Positions 16,707-24,163 of a DNA stretch of 64,000 nucleotides are shown one piece after another. Location of the stretch: contig NZ_BMQY01000006.1 in assembly GCF_014648355.1 (NCBI RefSeq), positions 53,688 through 117,687 on the forward strand, in the 5' to 3' direction. A model generated the notes under the pieces. That model was given only the letters and a program-made list of their open reading frames with translations. It was not told the DNA's origin and ran no database searches. The stretch is from Couchioplanes azureus. GTDB taxonomy: Bacteria; Actinomycetota; Actinomycetes; Mycobacteriales; Micromonosporaceae. Position numbers and translations under genes: made by a program. Within the stretch, counting starts at the first letter, position 1, and every line of letters starts with the position of its first letter.

Positions 16707-16737
16707 GCCTGAAGGTTCGGCCCGCCGGGCGGATCCG

Positions 16738-17100
16738 TTAGGCCCAGCGGTCGGCGACCTTGTGGAGCAGGTGCCCGGCCATCTCGAGGCCGTACTCGGC
16801 GCGCTCGACGCGCGTCCGCAGGCCGGTCTCGTCGCTGAGCAGCAGGCCGTCGCCGTCAGGCCGGTAGGTGCCCTTCGCGCTGCGCCGGCGGCCGGCGATC
16901 TTGCCCTCGTACGACCAGTCCTCGGCCAGCCAGAGCCGGACGGTGTCGTCGGCGTTGCGCCAGTAGCCCGCGTAGTCGCCGGGCCGGCCGTCGGGACGTG
17001 GCTGCGAGAGCGTCACGGCGTCGTCGGGCTTGCCGCCGAAGGCGAGGGCGAGCAGGGACGCCGAGGTGAAGATGGTGGCGTCGAGGTCCTTGGTGCGCAT
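16738..17100 (-). CDS. Atu4866-like small beta-barrel protein
   Basis: 120 residues. The segment YAGYWRNADDTVRLWLAEDWSYEGKIAGRRRSAKGTYRPDGDGLLLSDETG matches the order of strands in the Atu4866 family, whose structure is a streptavidin-like barrel presumed to bind a ligand. No signal peptide is obvious. GGAG lies 5-8 bp before the ATG at 17100. The gene lies 31 bp downstream of the lipoprotein start, on the same strand but upstream in transcription, so the two may be cotranscribed. Confidence 0.7.
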   Translation of the reverse strand: MRTKDLDATIFTSASLLALAFGGKPDDAVTLSQPRPDGRPGDYAGYWRNADDTVRLWLAEDWSYEGKIAGRRRSAKGTYRPDGDGLLLSDETGLRTRVERAEYGLEMAGHLLHKVADRWA

Positions 17101-17264
17101 GATGCTCCGGCGGGCGTGGGGGACGGGGAACTCCTTTGTTCGGCCGCCTTGAGCCGTTCTTGAGGACCATGCTGTTCCCAGCTCAAGACGAAGTAAAGCT
17201 CATGCCGCGCCAACCCTGACCGATCTGTCCAGGCCGACACCCCCTGGCATCGGAGAGGAGCGAC

Positions 17265-19016
17265 ATGAACCAGCGCCGTGCTGCCCTGTCCTTCCTCGCG
17301 CCTGCCGCCCTCGGCGCGGCGCTGTTCACCCAGGCGAGAGCCCTGCACCGCAGGGAGCAGCGGTTCCGCCTGCTGACCCGCAACTCCACCGAGATCGTGA
17401 TGATCACCACGCCCGGTGGCCGGATCACGTACACCGGCCCGGGCGTCACCCGCGTGCTCGGCTGCACGCCCGGCGCGATGACGGGTACGGACCTCCGCCG
17501 CCGGGTGCACCCGGACGACCATGCCGTCGCGGTCGCGCACCTGACCAAGGTCGCCGCCCGGGCGGGAGTCACCGCGATCTGCCGGATCCGCCTGGCCCAC
17601 GAGGACGGCTCGTACCGGACGATGGAGGTCACCAGCGCGAACCTGCTCGACGAGCCGAGCGTCCTCGGCATCGTCAGCAACTGCCGCGACGTGACCGAGA
17701 CGGTCCGGGCGCACGAGCGGCTCAGCTACGAGGCGAGCCACGACCTGCTGACCGGCCTCGGCAACCGGGCGCTCTTCGGCGCCCGCGTCGCCGACGCCGT
17801 CGCCCGTGCGGGGCAGCAGCCGATCAGCATCGTGCTCGTGGACCTGGACGACTTCAAGACGGTCAACGACACCCTGGGGCACGCGGTCGGCGACGGCCTG
17901 CTGGTCGAGGTCGGCGAGCGGATGCGTGCCAACGTACGCCCGACCGACACCGTGGCGCGCCTCGGCGGCGACGAGTTCGCCATCCTCTTCGAGGGGCTGG
18001 GCGGCGGCGACGTCGACCGGGTGCTGGACCGGATCGCGGACGCGCTGGCCGTACCCGTGGACATCTCCGGGCACCTGCTGGCCGTCCGGGCGAGCTTCGG
18101 CGTCGTGGACGGCCGCGGCGGCGACGACGCCGGCGACCTGCTGCGCCAGGCCGACATCGCCATGTACGAGGCGAAGGAGCGCGGCGAGGGCGGCTACCAG
18201 CGCTACCGGCCGGGCTCCGAGGCACCGGGCGCCGAGCGGCGCCGGATCACCACGGCTCTGACCGCCGCCCTGCAGCGCGACGAGCTGGTGCTGCACTACC
18301 AGCCCGTGGTGGCCCTGCCCGAGGGCCGGCTCACCGGGGTCGAGGCGCTCGTGCGCTGGAACCACCCCGAGCGGGGCCTGCTGGGACCGGGCGACTTCAT
18401 CCCCGGCGCCGAGCTCACCGGGATGATCGTGCCGCTGGGCCGCTGGGTGCTGCGCGAGGCCTGCCGCCAGGCCGTGGCGTGGACCGCGGAGCTCGGCGAC
18501 CGGGCGCCCGGCACGATGTCGGTGAACGCCTCGGCGCGCCAGCTCCAGGAGGCCTCGTTCGCGTCCGACGTCGCCGCCATCCTGGCGGAGACCGGGATGG
18601 ATCCCCGGCGGCTGACGATCGAGATCACCGAGTCCACCGCCGTCGGCGGCGGCGCGACGCAGGAGAGCCTGCGCGCCCTGCGCGCCCTGGGCGTCCGGTT
18701 GTCCCTGGACGACTTCGGCACCGGGGCGTCGACGCTCAGCCTGCTCGCGAACTGCCCGGTGGACCAGATCAAGCTGGACCGGTCCTTCGCGCCGGTTCCC
18801 GGCCCGGACGCGATCGCGGGGGCGGTGCTGCAGATCGCCCGGGCGATGGGCGTCGAGGCGGTCGCGGAGGGCGTCGAGACCTCGGCGCAGGCGGCGAAGC
18901 TGGGTGATCTCGGTTACGTGCGGGCGCAGGGCTTCCACTTCGCCCGGCCGATGAGCCCGGAGCAGATCGCGGCCGCGATCAGTGAGCCGGCGGACTCCCT
19001 CGCAACGCGGCCATGA
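17265..19016 (+). CDS. PAS-GGDEF-EAL cyclic-di-GMP turnover protein
   Basis: 583 residues. An N-terminal hydrophobic segment (ALSFLAPAALGAALF) may anchor it. A PAS domain covers about residues 30-150. The GGDEF domain is intact (Gly234-Phe238), and the product-inhibition site Arg225xxAsp228 stands five residues before it. The EAL domain is also intact: Glu360-Ala-Leu, SVNAS, IEITEST, LDDFGTG, QIKLDRSF, AEGVET and AQGFHF. Both diguanylate cyclase and phosphodiesterase activity are therefore possible; which dominates cannot be read from sequence. AGGAG precedes the ATG at 17265. The 3' end overlaps the convergent TetR gene by 38 bp. Confidence 0.93.
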   Translation: MNQRRAALSFLAPAALGAALFTQARALHRREQRFRLLTRNSTEIVMITTPGGRITYTGPGVTRVLGCTPGAMTGTDLRRRVHPDDHAVAVAHLTKVAARAGVTAICRIRLAHEDGSYRTMEVTSANLLDEPSVLGIVSNCRDVTETVRAHERLSYEASHDLLTGLGNRALFGARVADAVARAGQQPISIVLVDLDDFKTVNDTLGHAVGDGLLVEVGERMRANVRPTDTVARLGGDEFAILFEGLGGGDVDRVLDRIADALAVPVDISGHLLAVRASFGVVDGRGGDDAGDLLRQADIAMYEAKERGEGGYQRYRPGSEAPGAERRRITTALTAALQRDELVLHYQPVVALPEGRLTGVEALVRWNHPERGLLGPGDFIPGAELTGMIVPLGRWVLREACRQAVAWTAELGDRAPGTMSVNASARQLQEASFASDVAAILAETGMDPRRLTIEITESTAVGGGATQESLRALRALGVRLSLDDFGTGASTLSLLANCPVDQIKLDRSFAPVPGPDAIAGAVLQIARAMGVEAVAEGVETSAQAAKLGDLGYVRAQGFHFARPMSPEQIAAAISEPADSLATRP

Positions 19017-19587
19017 CGGCTGCGGCCAGCGTTTCCACGTAGTCGTCGCCGATCGGCGTGCGGGACACGGCGAGCCGCCAGTAGAGCGGGCCGACCATGA
19101 GGTCGACCGCGAGTTCCGGGTCGGCGCCCGCGGGCAGCTCGCCGCGCTTGACGGCCTGTCCGACGATCTGCTCGCCGACCGTCAGCTGATGGGTGCGCAG
19201 CGCGCGCTGCAGGGTCTCGGCGATCTGGGGATTGCGGGCCGCCTCGGCCATCAGGTCGGGAATGATCTGCGAGGCGATGCGGTGTTGCAGCGCCTTGCTG
19301 ACGACGAACATCAGGAGCTGCAGGTCGCTGGCGAAGCTACCGGTGTCCGGCATCGGGACGCTACGCTCGGCCACGCCGGAGACGATCTCCAGCACCATCT
19401 CCAGCTTGTTGCTCCAGCGGCGGTAGACCGCGGTCTTGCCGACGCCGGCCCGGCGGGCCACCGCCTCGATGGAGAGCCGGCCGTAGCCGACCTCGGCCAG
19501 CTCGTTCATCACCGCGTTGCGGATCGCCGCGGTGATGTCGCCGCGGAGCACCGCCGCCCCGGCGGGTGCACGTTTACCTGTCGCCAC
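18979..19587 (-). CDS. TetR-family regulator
   Basis: About 202 residues. The HTH is clear: AIRNAVMNELAEVGYGRLSIEAVARRAGVGKTAVYRRW. The C-terminal domain (TetR_C-like, QIIPDLMAEAARNPQIAETL) resembles regulators of transport or drug-responsive genes. TATATAGT lies at 19595-19602 on this strand; a -10 there (TATAGT, 19595-19600) would start transcription at the GTG at 19587, giving a leaderless mRNA, so I prefer it over the GTG at 19596 that overlaps the -10. It is divergent from the Wzm-type exporter gene at 19762. Target unknown. Confidence 0.85.
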   Translation of the reverse strand: MATGKRAPAGAAVLRGDITAAIRNAVMNELAEVGYGRLSIEAVARRAGVGKTAVYRRWSNKLEMVLEIVSGVAERSVPMPDTGSFASDLQLLMFVVSKALQHRIASQIIPDLMAEAARNPQIAETLQRALRTHQLTVGEQIVGQAVKRGELPAGADPELAVDLMVGPLYWRLAVSRTPIGDDYVETLAAAVMAALRGSPPAH

Positions 19588-19678
19588 GGGGGACACTATA
19601 TACGCGACGACGTGACGGTTGCGTTTCGACGTTCCGTGGGCTAAATTTCCGGCTAACGTCGATACGACGGCGTTTCAT

Positions 19679-19706
19679 CGCGGCACACTGATTAGTGTGG
19701 TGCCGC
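19679..19706. promoter_or_regulatory. Imperfect inverted repeat upstream of the polysaccharide exporter
   Basis: The arms CGCGGCA and TGCCGCG (7 bp) enclose CAC...GTG. The inner CACACT/AGTGTG also pairs, with a 3-base offset. It lies between the divergent TetR and exporter genes, so it could be an operator or a leader hairpin. Confidence 0.35.
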
Positions 19707-19761
19707 GCATGCACCCAGGTCCTCCGCCCCTGACGGACCGACGAGATCGGAGCGCTACCCC

Positions 19762-20658
19762 ATGCCCCAGACGGCGGTCGCCGATTCCGACACCGGCACC
19801 CCGCTGCGGGAGCTGGCCCGCCGGCACGGCCTCACGGCGGCGGGCAAGCTGCCGAGCCTGCCCGCGTACACGCGGATGCTGTGGTCGTACCGCCACTTCA
19901 TCTCGTCGTACGCGAATGCCAAGGTCACGTCGTCGCTGGGCAAGACCCGGCTCGGCATGGTGTGGCAGGTGCTCACGCCACTGATCAACGCGGCCGTGTA
20001 CTACGTGATCTTCGGCTTCGTCCTCGACACCGCCCGCGGCGTGGAGAACTTCGTGCCGTACCTGTGCACCGGCGTCTTCATGTTCCAGTTCACCCAGTCG
20101 GTGGTGCAGGCCGGGATCCAGTCGATCAGCGGCAACCTCGGGCTCATCCGCGCGCTGCACTTCCCGCGCGCGAGCCTGCCCCTGGCGATCACCACGGTCG
20201 AGATCCGCAACACGCTCGCCTCGATGACCGTCCTGATGCTGATCGCCCTCGGCTTCGGCGAGCCGCTGACCCTGGACTGGCTGCTGGTGATTCCGATCTT
20301 CCTGCTCCAGGCCGTCTTCAACGCCGGCCTGGCCATGGCGGCGGCCCGGCTGGGCTCCAAGGTCGCCGACTTCAAGCAGCTCGTGCCCTTCATCATGCGC
20401 ATCTGGTTCTACGGCTCCGCCGTCCTCTACCCGGTGACCATGTTCGAGCAGAGACTCGACGGTTGGCTGCTCGCGGTCGTCGAGGCCAACCCGCTGCTCG
20501 TCTTCATCGAGCTCATGCGGCACGCCCTCATGGAGGACGTGCCGCTGGCGGCGTCCCCCACGGTGCTGTGGCTGGAGGCCCTCGCCTGGACCCTCGTGGT
20601 GGGGCTCAGCGGGTTCGTCTACTTCTGGCGCGGAGAGAAGGGTTACGGCCGTGGCTGA
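19762..20658 (+). CDS. ABC-2 type polysaccharide/teichoic acid exporter permease (Wzm/TagG-like)
   Basis: 298-residue permease with six hydrophobic segments. The amphipathic start (LPAYTRMLWSYRHFISSYANAKV) leads into SLGKTRLGMVWQVLTPLINAAVYYVIFGFVL, typical of TagG/Wzm. Later segments are VRNTLASM-like, FLLQAVFNAGLAMAAARLGSKVADFKQLVPFIMRIWFYGS and NPLLVFIELMRHAL. It moves a lipid-linked glycan or polyol-phosphate polymer to the outer face together with the ATPase encoded next. The two genes overlap by 8 bp. The TagF-like and CDP-alcohol genes at 30411-34594 are plausible sources of the exported polymer (inference). Confidence 0.9.
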   Translation: MPQTAVADSDTGTPLRELARRHGLTAAGKLPSLPAYTRMLWSYRHFISSYANAKVTSSLGKTRLGMVWQVLTPLINAAVYYVIFGFVLDTARGVENFVPYLCTGVFMFQFTQSVVQAGIQSISGNLGLIRALHFPRASLPLAITTVEIRNTLASMTVLMLIALGFGEPLTLDWLLVIPIFLLQAVFNAGLAMAAARLGSKVADFKQLVPFIMRIWFYGSAVLYPVTMFEQRLDGWLLAVVEANPLLVFIELMRHALMEDVPLAASPTVLWLEALAWTLVVGLSGFVYFWRGEKGYGRG

Positions 20659-21421
20659 CCAGCGTGAACCCACCGTGATCGTGGACGACGCCCACGTCGT
20701 GTACCGGGTGCACCAGGCCGGTGGCGCCGGCACGCACAGCCCGGTCGCCGCCTTCAAGCGGATCATCACCGGCACCAAGCCCGCCACCCTGCGGGAGGTG
20801 CACGCGATCAAGGGCGTGAGCTTCGTCGCGTACAAGGGCGAGGCGATCGGCCTGATCGGCACGAACGGCTCCGGCAAGTCGACGCTGCTGCGGGCGATCG
20901 CCGGCCTGCTCCCCGTCGAGAAGGGCGCGATCTACGCGGCCGGCCAACCCTCCCTGCTCGGCGTCAACGCGGCCCTGATGAACGACCTGCCCGGCGAGCG
21001 CAACGTGGTGCTCGGCTGCCTCGCCATGGGGATGACCCCGGAGCAGGTGAAGTCGCAGGTCAAGGAGATCATCGACTTCTCCGGCATCAACGAACGTGGC
21101 GACTTCAGCTCGCTGCCGATGCGGACGTACTCCTCCGGCATGGCCGCCCGGCTGCGCTTCTCGATCGCGGCGGCGAAGAAGCACGACGTGCTGCTCATCG
21201 ACGAGGCGCTGGCCACCGGCGACGCGAAGTTCCGCAAGCGCAGCGAGCAGCGGGTCCGCGACCTGCGCGCCGAGGCGGGCACCGTCTTCCTGGTCAGCCA
21301 CAGCGAGCAGTCGATCCGGGACACCTGCGAGCGCGCCATCTGGCTCGAGTCCGGGCTGATTCGCGCCGACGGCCCCACCGACGCGGTGCTCAAGGAGTAC
21401 GAGGCGTACGTCAAGAAGTGA
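20651..21421 (+). CDS. Polysaccharide/teichoic acid exporter ATPase (Wzt/TagH-like)
   Basis: 256 residues with Walker A GTNGSGKST, signature YSSGMAARL and Walker B LLIDEALATGD, all characteristic of TagH/Wzt rather than importer ATPases. An N-terminal stretch before the P-loop (HVVYRVHQAGGAGTHSPVAAFKRI) is also usual in the TagH group. It has no C-terminal carbohydrate-binding domain of the kind seen in some O-antigen Wzt proteins. GTG at 20651 overlaps the permease gene. Confidence 0.92.
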   Translation: MADQREPTVIVDDAHVVYRVHQAGGAGTHSPVAAFKRIITGTKPATLREVHAIKGVSFVAYKGEAIGLIGTNGSGKSTLLRAIAGLLPVEKGAIYAAGQPSLLGVNAALMNDLPGERNVVLGCLAMGMTPEQVKSQVKEIIDFSGINERGDFSSLPMRTYSSGMAARLRFSIAAAKKHDVLLIDEALATGDAKFRKRSEQRVRDLRAEAGTVFLVSHSEQSIRDTCERAIWLESGLIRADGPTDAVLKEYEAYVKK

Positions 21422-21425
21422 CGGT

Positions 21426-21451
21426 CCAGGGCGGCCGGGCGGCCCCCCTGG
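21426..21451. terminator. Hairpin between convergent exporter and wall-protein genes
   Basis: CCAGGG-C-GGCC, loop GGGC, GGCC-C-CCCTGG: an 11-bp stem with one mismatch, starting 5 bp after the exporter ATPase stop. Confidence 0.6.
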
Positions 21452-21463
21452 AATCCGTCCGCG

Positions 21464-22519
21464 CTATCGCATCGACAGATGCACGTGGTTGGTGTGATCG
21501 CTGTTCGGTTCACCCGTGCCGCGCAGGTACGGCTGCCATCCGCTGCTCGGCAACCAGATCCGCTTGAACCAGATGACGTAGAGCACGCCCAGCCGGCCCT
21601 CGTTGTCGACGAAGTAGTCCGCCAGGCGGTCGCCGTAGGTCCGGTTGGCGCCGGTCGCGACGCCGCCGAAGCCGTCCTTGTCGGCCGCGAAGTCGCAGGC
21701 CCGGCCGAGCGGATGCTCGCCGCTGCCCTGCGGGCGGAAGCACGACACGAAGTGGTCGAAGCCGTCGGCCTGGGCCTCCTTCATGGCGTGCAGGGTGCGG
21801 GGCGTGATGCAGCCGCTGGTCGTCGGGTCGTCCAGGCTGCACGACTCGTCCGGCAGCTCGCCGTTGGGGTTGCGCGGTGCGGCACCCGCCTGCGCACTGT
21901 TGCCGCCCGGGGCGCTGCCGCCCGGGCCGCCGGCCGCGGCGTTCGCCGCCTTCAAGGCCTTGTCCGCCTGAGCCTTGCGCTTGGTCATGATGTCGAGCTG
22001 GCGCTGCTGGTCGCGAACCTCCGCGTCGATCACCAGCTTCGCCTTCGCCTGCTTGGCCCGGGTCTCCTGCAGCTGCCGCAGCGCATGCTCCTGCTTCACG
22101 GCGACGGACTCCAGCGTCGTGGCGCGATCGAGCAGGCCCTGCGAGGAGTCCGCCGTCAGCAGGGCGGTCATCGGGCCGAGCCGGCCGGTGCGGTACGACT
22201 GCCGGGCGATGTCGTCGAGGGCGCCCTGCCGGGGGCCGAGCTCGGCGTCGATCGCCTCGAGCTTCGCGGCGACCTCCTGCTGGCGCTTCTTCGAGCGGGC
22301 GAGCGCCTCCCGGGCCTCGACGAAGCCCTTCGAGGCCGCCTCGAGCTGCTCGACGAGCGACTTCGAGCCGCCTTCGCCGTCGTCGCCGGAGTCTCCCGGC
22401 GCCGCGGGCGGGCGGGGCGCGGCGCCGGCCGTGGTGGGGGCGGCGAGCGCCAGCCCCGAGGTGGCGACGAGGACCGCGAGCACGCTCGCCAATCGCCGCC
22501 GGAGAGGGTCGAGCCTCAC
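21464..22519 (-). CDS. Secreted coiled-coil wall protein with C-terminal ARB-07466-like domain (paralogue A)
   Basis: 351 residues. A signal peptide ends near GAAPRPPAAPG. Residues about 50-200 form a long coiled coil (LVEQLEAASKGFVEAREALARSKKRQQEVAAKLEAIDAELG), resembling the N-terminal hinge of NlpC/P60 and RipC-type wall hydrolases. The C-terminal ~130 residues (CSLDDPTTSGCITPRTLHAMKEA, GEHPLGRACDFA, YVIWFKRIWLPSSGW, DHTNHVHLSM) include conserved His and Asp suggestive of a metal-peptidase-like domain found in many actinobacterial secreted proteins. Catalysis is unproven. The GTG at 22519 follows GGAAGGAA. The 5' leader carries a c-di-AMP riboswitch. Confidence 0.82.
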   Translation of the reverse strand: MRLDPLRRRLASVLAVLVATSGLALAAPTTAGAAPRPPAAPGDSGDDGEGGSKSLVEQLEAASKGFVEAREALARSKKRQQEVAAKLEAIDAELGPRQGALDDIARQSYRTGRLGPMTALLTADSSQGLLDRATTLESVAVKQEHALRQLQETRAKQAKAKLVIDAEVRDQQRQLDIMTKRKAQADKALKAANAAAGGPGGSAPGGNSAQAGAAPRNPNGELPDESCSLDDPTTSGCITPRTLHAMKEAQADGFDHFVSCFRPQGSGEHPLGRACDFAADKDGFGGVATGANRTYGDRLADYFVDNEGRLGVLYVIWFKRIWLPSSGWQPYLRGTGEPNSDHTNHVHLSMR

Positions 22520-22534
22520 GTGCGTTCCTTCCGT

Positions 22535-22665
22535 CGGCCGCCGACCGGGTTAGCTGACGGGTTCGGGACGGAAGCGATCCCTACCGCAAGACTCTGCGGA
22601 TTCACCCCATTACCGGTTGGGTCCCCGGCTCGCCTTTCGGCGATTGGGCGGCGGTTCCGTGATGG
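22535..22665 (-). ncRNA. Cyclic-di-AMP (ydaO/yuaA) riboswitch upstream of paralogue A
   Basis: Read on the minus strand the leader contains the conserved ydaO elements in order: a closing stem with a TCGCCGAAAGGCGA hairpin, GGGGACCCAACC, GGGGTGAATCCGCAG, GCGGTAGGGATCGCT, and the signature CCGAACCCGTCAGCTAACC. These match the riboswitch family that turns off wall-remodelling genes at high c-di-AMP in actinobacteria. Boundaries are approximate. It ends about 16-20 bases before the GTG. Confidence 0.92.
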
Positions 22666-22914
22666 AACCGTGACGAAGACTACCCACGGATTTCCACCAT
22701 CGACAGGTGTCGCACTGTGTGCATTCGTTCGCACACAAGCAGTTAGAAGTGTGAGGCGGAATGCAACGACTCACATTGATGGCCCGTTACGGGCCGCGAC
22801 CTGCGTCATCCCATCGAGCGGTAACGCAAAGTCGTTGCGTGGTAACACTTTTCTCCCCCTCGCGGGCGCTGATGCGACGGCCGTCTTCAGGTAAGCTTTC
22901 CGCCGGTCACTGCC
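22666..22914. promoter_or_regulatory. Shared promoter region between the two riboswitch genes
   Basis: About 250 bp, AT-richer than average. It contains three perfect inverted repeats: TGTGTGC/GCACACA (22716-22722 and 22731-22737), a GGCCCG-TTA-CGGGCC palindrome near 22783-22797, and ACGCAA-N5-TTGCGT (22824-22829 and 22835-22840) flanked by two GGTAAC copies. These are likely regulator-binding sites for one or both divergent promoters. No regulator is identified. Confidence 0.45.
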
Positions 22915-23065
22915 AGGAAGGCACCGCCCCCAAGGTGCCGGCGGACCACCGCTCAATCGCCACGCGGCGAATCGGGGAACCACCTTGAAAAGGGGTGAAT
23001 CCGCAGAGCCTTGCGGTAGGGATCGCTTCCGTCCCGAACCCGTCAGCTAACCCGGTAGGCGGCAA
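22915..23065 (+). ncRNA. Cyclic-di-AMP (ydaO/yuaA) riboswitch upstream of paralogue B
   Basis: It carries the same conserved blocks as its divergent twin: ATCGGGGAACCACC, GGGGTGAATCCGCAGAG, TTGCGGTAGGGATCGCTT and CCGAACCCGTCAGCTAACC. The blocks from GGGGTGAATC to GCTAACCCGG are nearly identical between the two riboswitches. It lies 16-20 bases before the ATG at 23082. Ends are approximate. Confidence 0.92.
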
Positions 23066-23081
23066 CACGGAAGGAAACTGC

Positions 23082-24098
23082 ATGACGGCAAGACCCGGCC
23101 GGTGGCTGGTCCTCGCCCTGGCACCACTGCTCGCGATCACCATGATCGTCGCCCCGGGAGCCCCCGCGTCCGCGGCGCCCGGCGGAAGCTCGTCGACCCC
23201 CGACGACGGCAAGGCGAACCCGATGCTCAACGACGTCCTGGACAGCACGGGGCGTCGCTTCCTGGCCGCCAAGGCCGCGGTCACCCGCTCCACCAAGGCG
23301 CAGGCCAAGCTGGCCGTGCAGGTGAAGGACGCGGAGGCCCGGCGGGACGCCCTGCTGCCCCAGGTGAACGCCGTCGCGGCCCAGCAGTACCGCACGGGCG
23401 GCCTGTCGACCATGGGCTTCCTGCTCAACGTCCGGTCGCCGGACGCGTTCCTGGAGAAGGCGGTCTCGCTCGAGGAGATCAACGCCGTCAACGACGGCAA
23501 GCTGCAGAAGCTGCAGGCCGCCATCGACCAGGTCGCCACCGCGAAGGCCCGGCTCGACCAGGAGATCAAGGTTCAGAACCAGAACCTCGAGGCGATGCGC
23601 AAGCAGAAGGAGTCCGCGGAGAAGGCGCTCAACCTGGTCGGCGGCAAGGCCGTGACGGGCGGCTTCGTCACCCTCAAGTCGAAGGTGGCCGCGCCCGCGC
23701 CGCGCAACGGCGACGGCGAGTTCGCCCCGGAGGGGTGCAACGTCGACGACGAGACCACCGGCGGGTGCGTCACGGCCCGGACGATGCACATGTACAAGGA
23801 AGTCAAGAAGGCCGGCTTCAACCGGTTCGTGGGCTGCTTCCGCCCCGGCGGCCCGTTCGAGCATCCCAAGGGCCGCGCCTGCGACTGGTCCCTGCAGAAG
23901 AGCGGCTTCTCACCCTGGCACAACCAGGACACCCGCGAGTACGGCAACAACCTGATGGCCTTCCTGGTCCGCAACGCCGACCGGCTGGGCATCCTCTACG
24001 TCATCTGGAACAAGATGGTCTGGTTCCCGGCGACGGGCTGGAGCTCGTATTCCGGCGACAGCGACCATACGGACCACGTGCACGTCTCCATGCTGTAG
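23082..24098 (+). CDS. Secreted coiled-coil wall protein with C-terminal ARB-07466-like domain (paralogue B)
   Basis: 338 residues, the same design as the divergent paralogue: signal peptide (LALAPLLAITMIVAPGAPASA), coiled coil from about residue 45 to 205 (RRFLAAKAAVTRSTKAQAKLAVQ through NQNLEAMRKQKESAEKAL), then the C-terminal domain with CNVDDETTGGCVTARTMHMYKEV, FEHPKGRACDWS, YVIWNKMVWFPATGW and DHTDHVHVSML. ATG at 23082 has GGAAGGAA upstream. Given the riboswitch, expression should fall when c-di-AMP is high. The likely job is wall remodelling during growth or germination (inference from the regulon of this riboswitch in actinobacteria). Confidence 0.85.
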   Translation: MTARPGRWLVLALAPLLAITMIVAPGAPASAAPGGSSSTPDDGKANPMLNDVLDSTGRRFLAAKAAVTRSTKAQAKLAVQVKDAEARRDALLPQVNAVAAQQYRTGGLSTMGFLLNVRSPDAFLEKAVSLEEINAVNDGKLQKLQAAIDQVATAKARLDQEIKVQNQNLEAMRKQKESAEKALNLVGGKAVTGGFVTLKSKVAAPAPRNGDGEFAPEGCNVDDETTGGCVTARTMHMYKEVKKAGFNRFVGCFRPGGPFEHPKGRACDWSLQKSGFSPWHNQDTREYGNNLMAFLVRNADRLGILYVIWNKMVWFPATGWSSYSGDSDHTDHVHVSML

Positions 24099-24115
24099 CA
24101 GGCCCCACGCGCGCG

Positions 24116-24147
24116 AAGGAGCCCCCGCCGTCCGGCGGGGGCTCCTT
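24116..24147. terminator. Strong bidirectional hairpin terminator
   Basis: Perfect 15-bp arms (24116-24130 and 24133-24147), rich in G/C with AAGGAG and CTCCTT ends. It lies between the convergent wall-protein gene and the GH65 gene. The T pair at the end suits the plus-strand gene. Confidence 0.85.
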
Positions 24148-24163
24148 GCTTTGCGGTGCCGTC

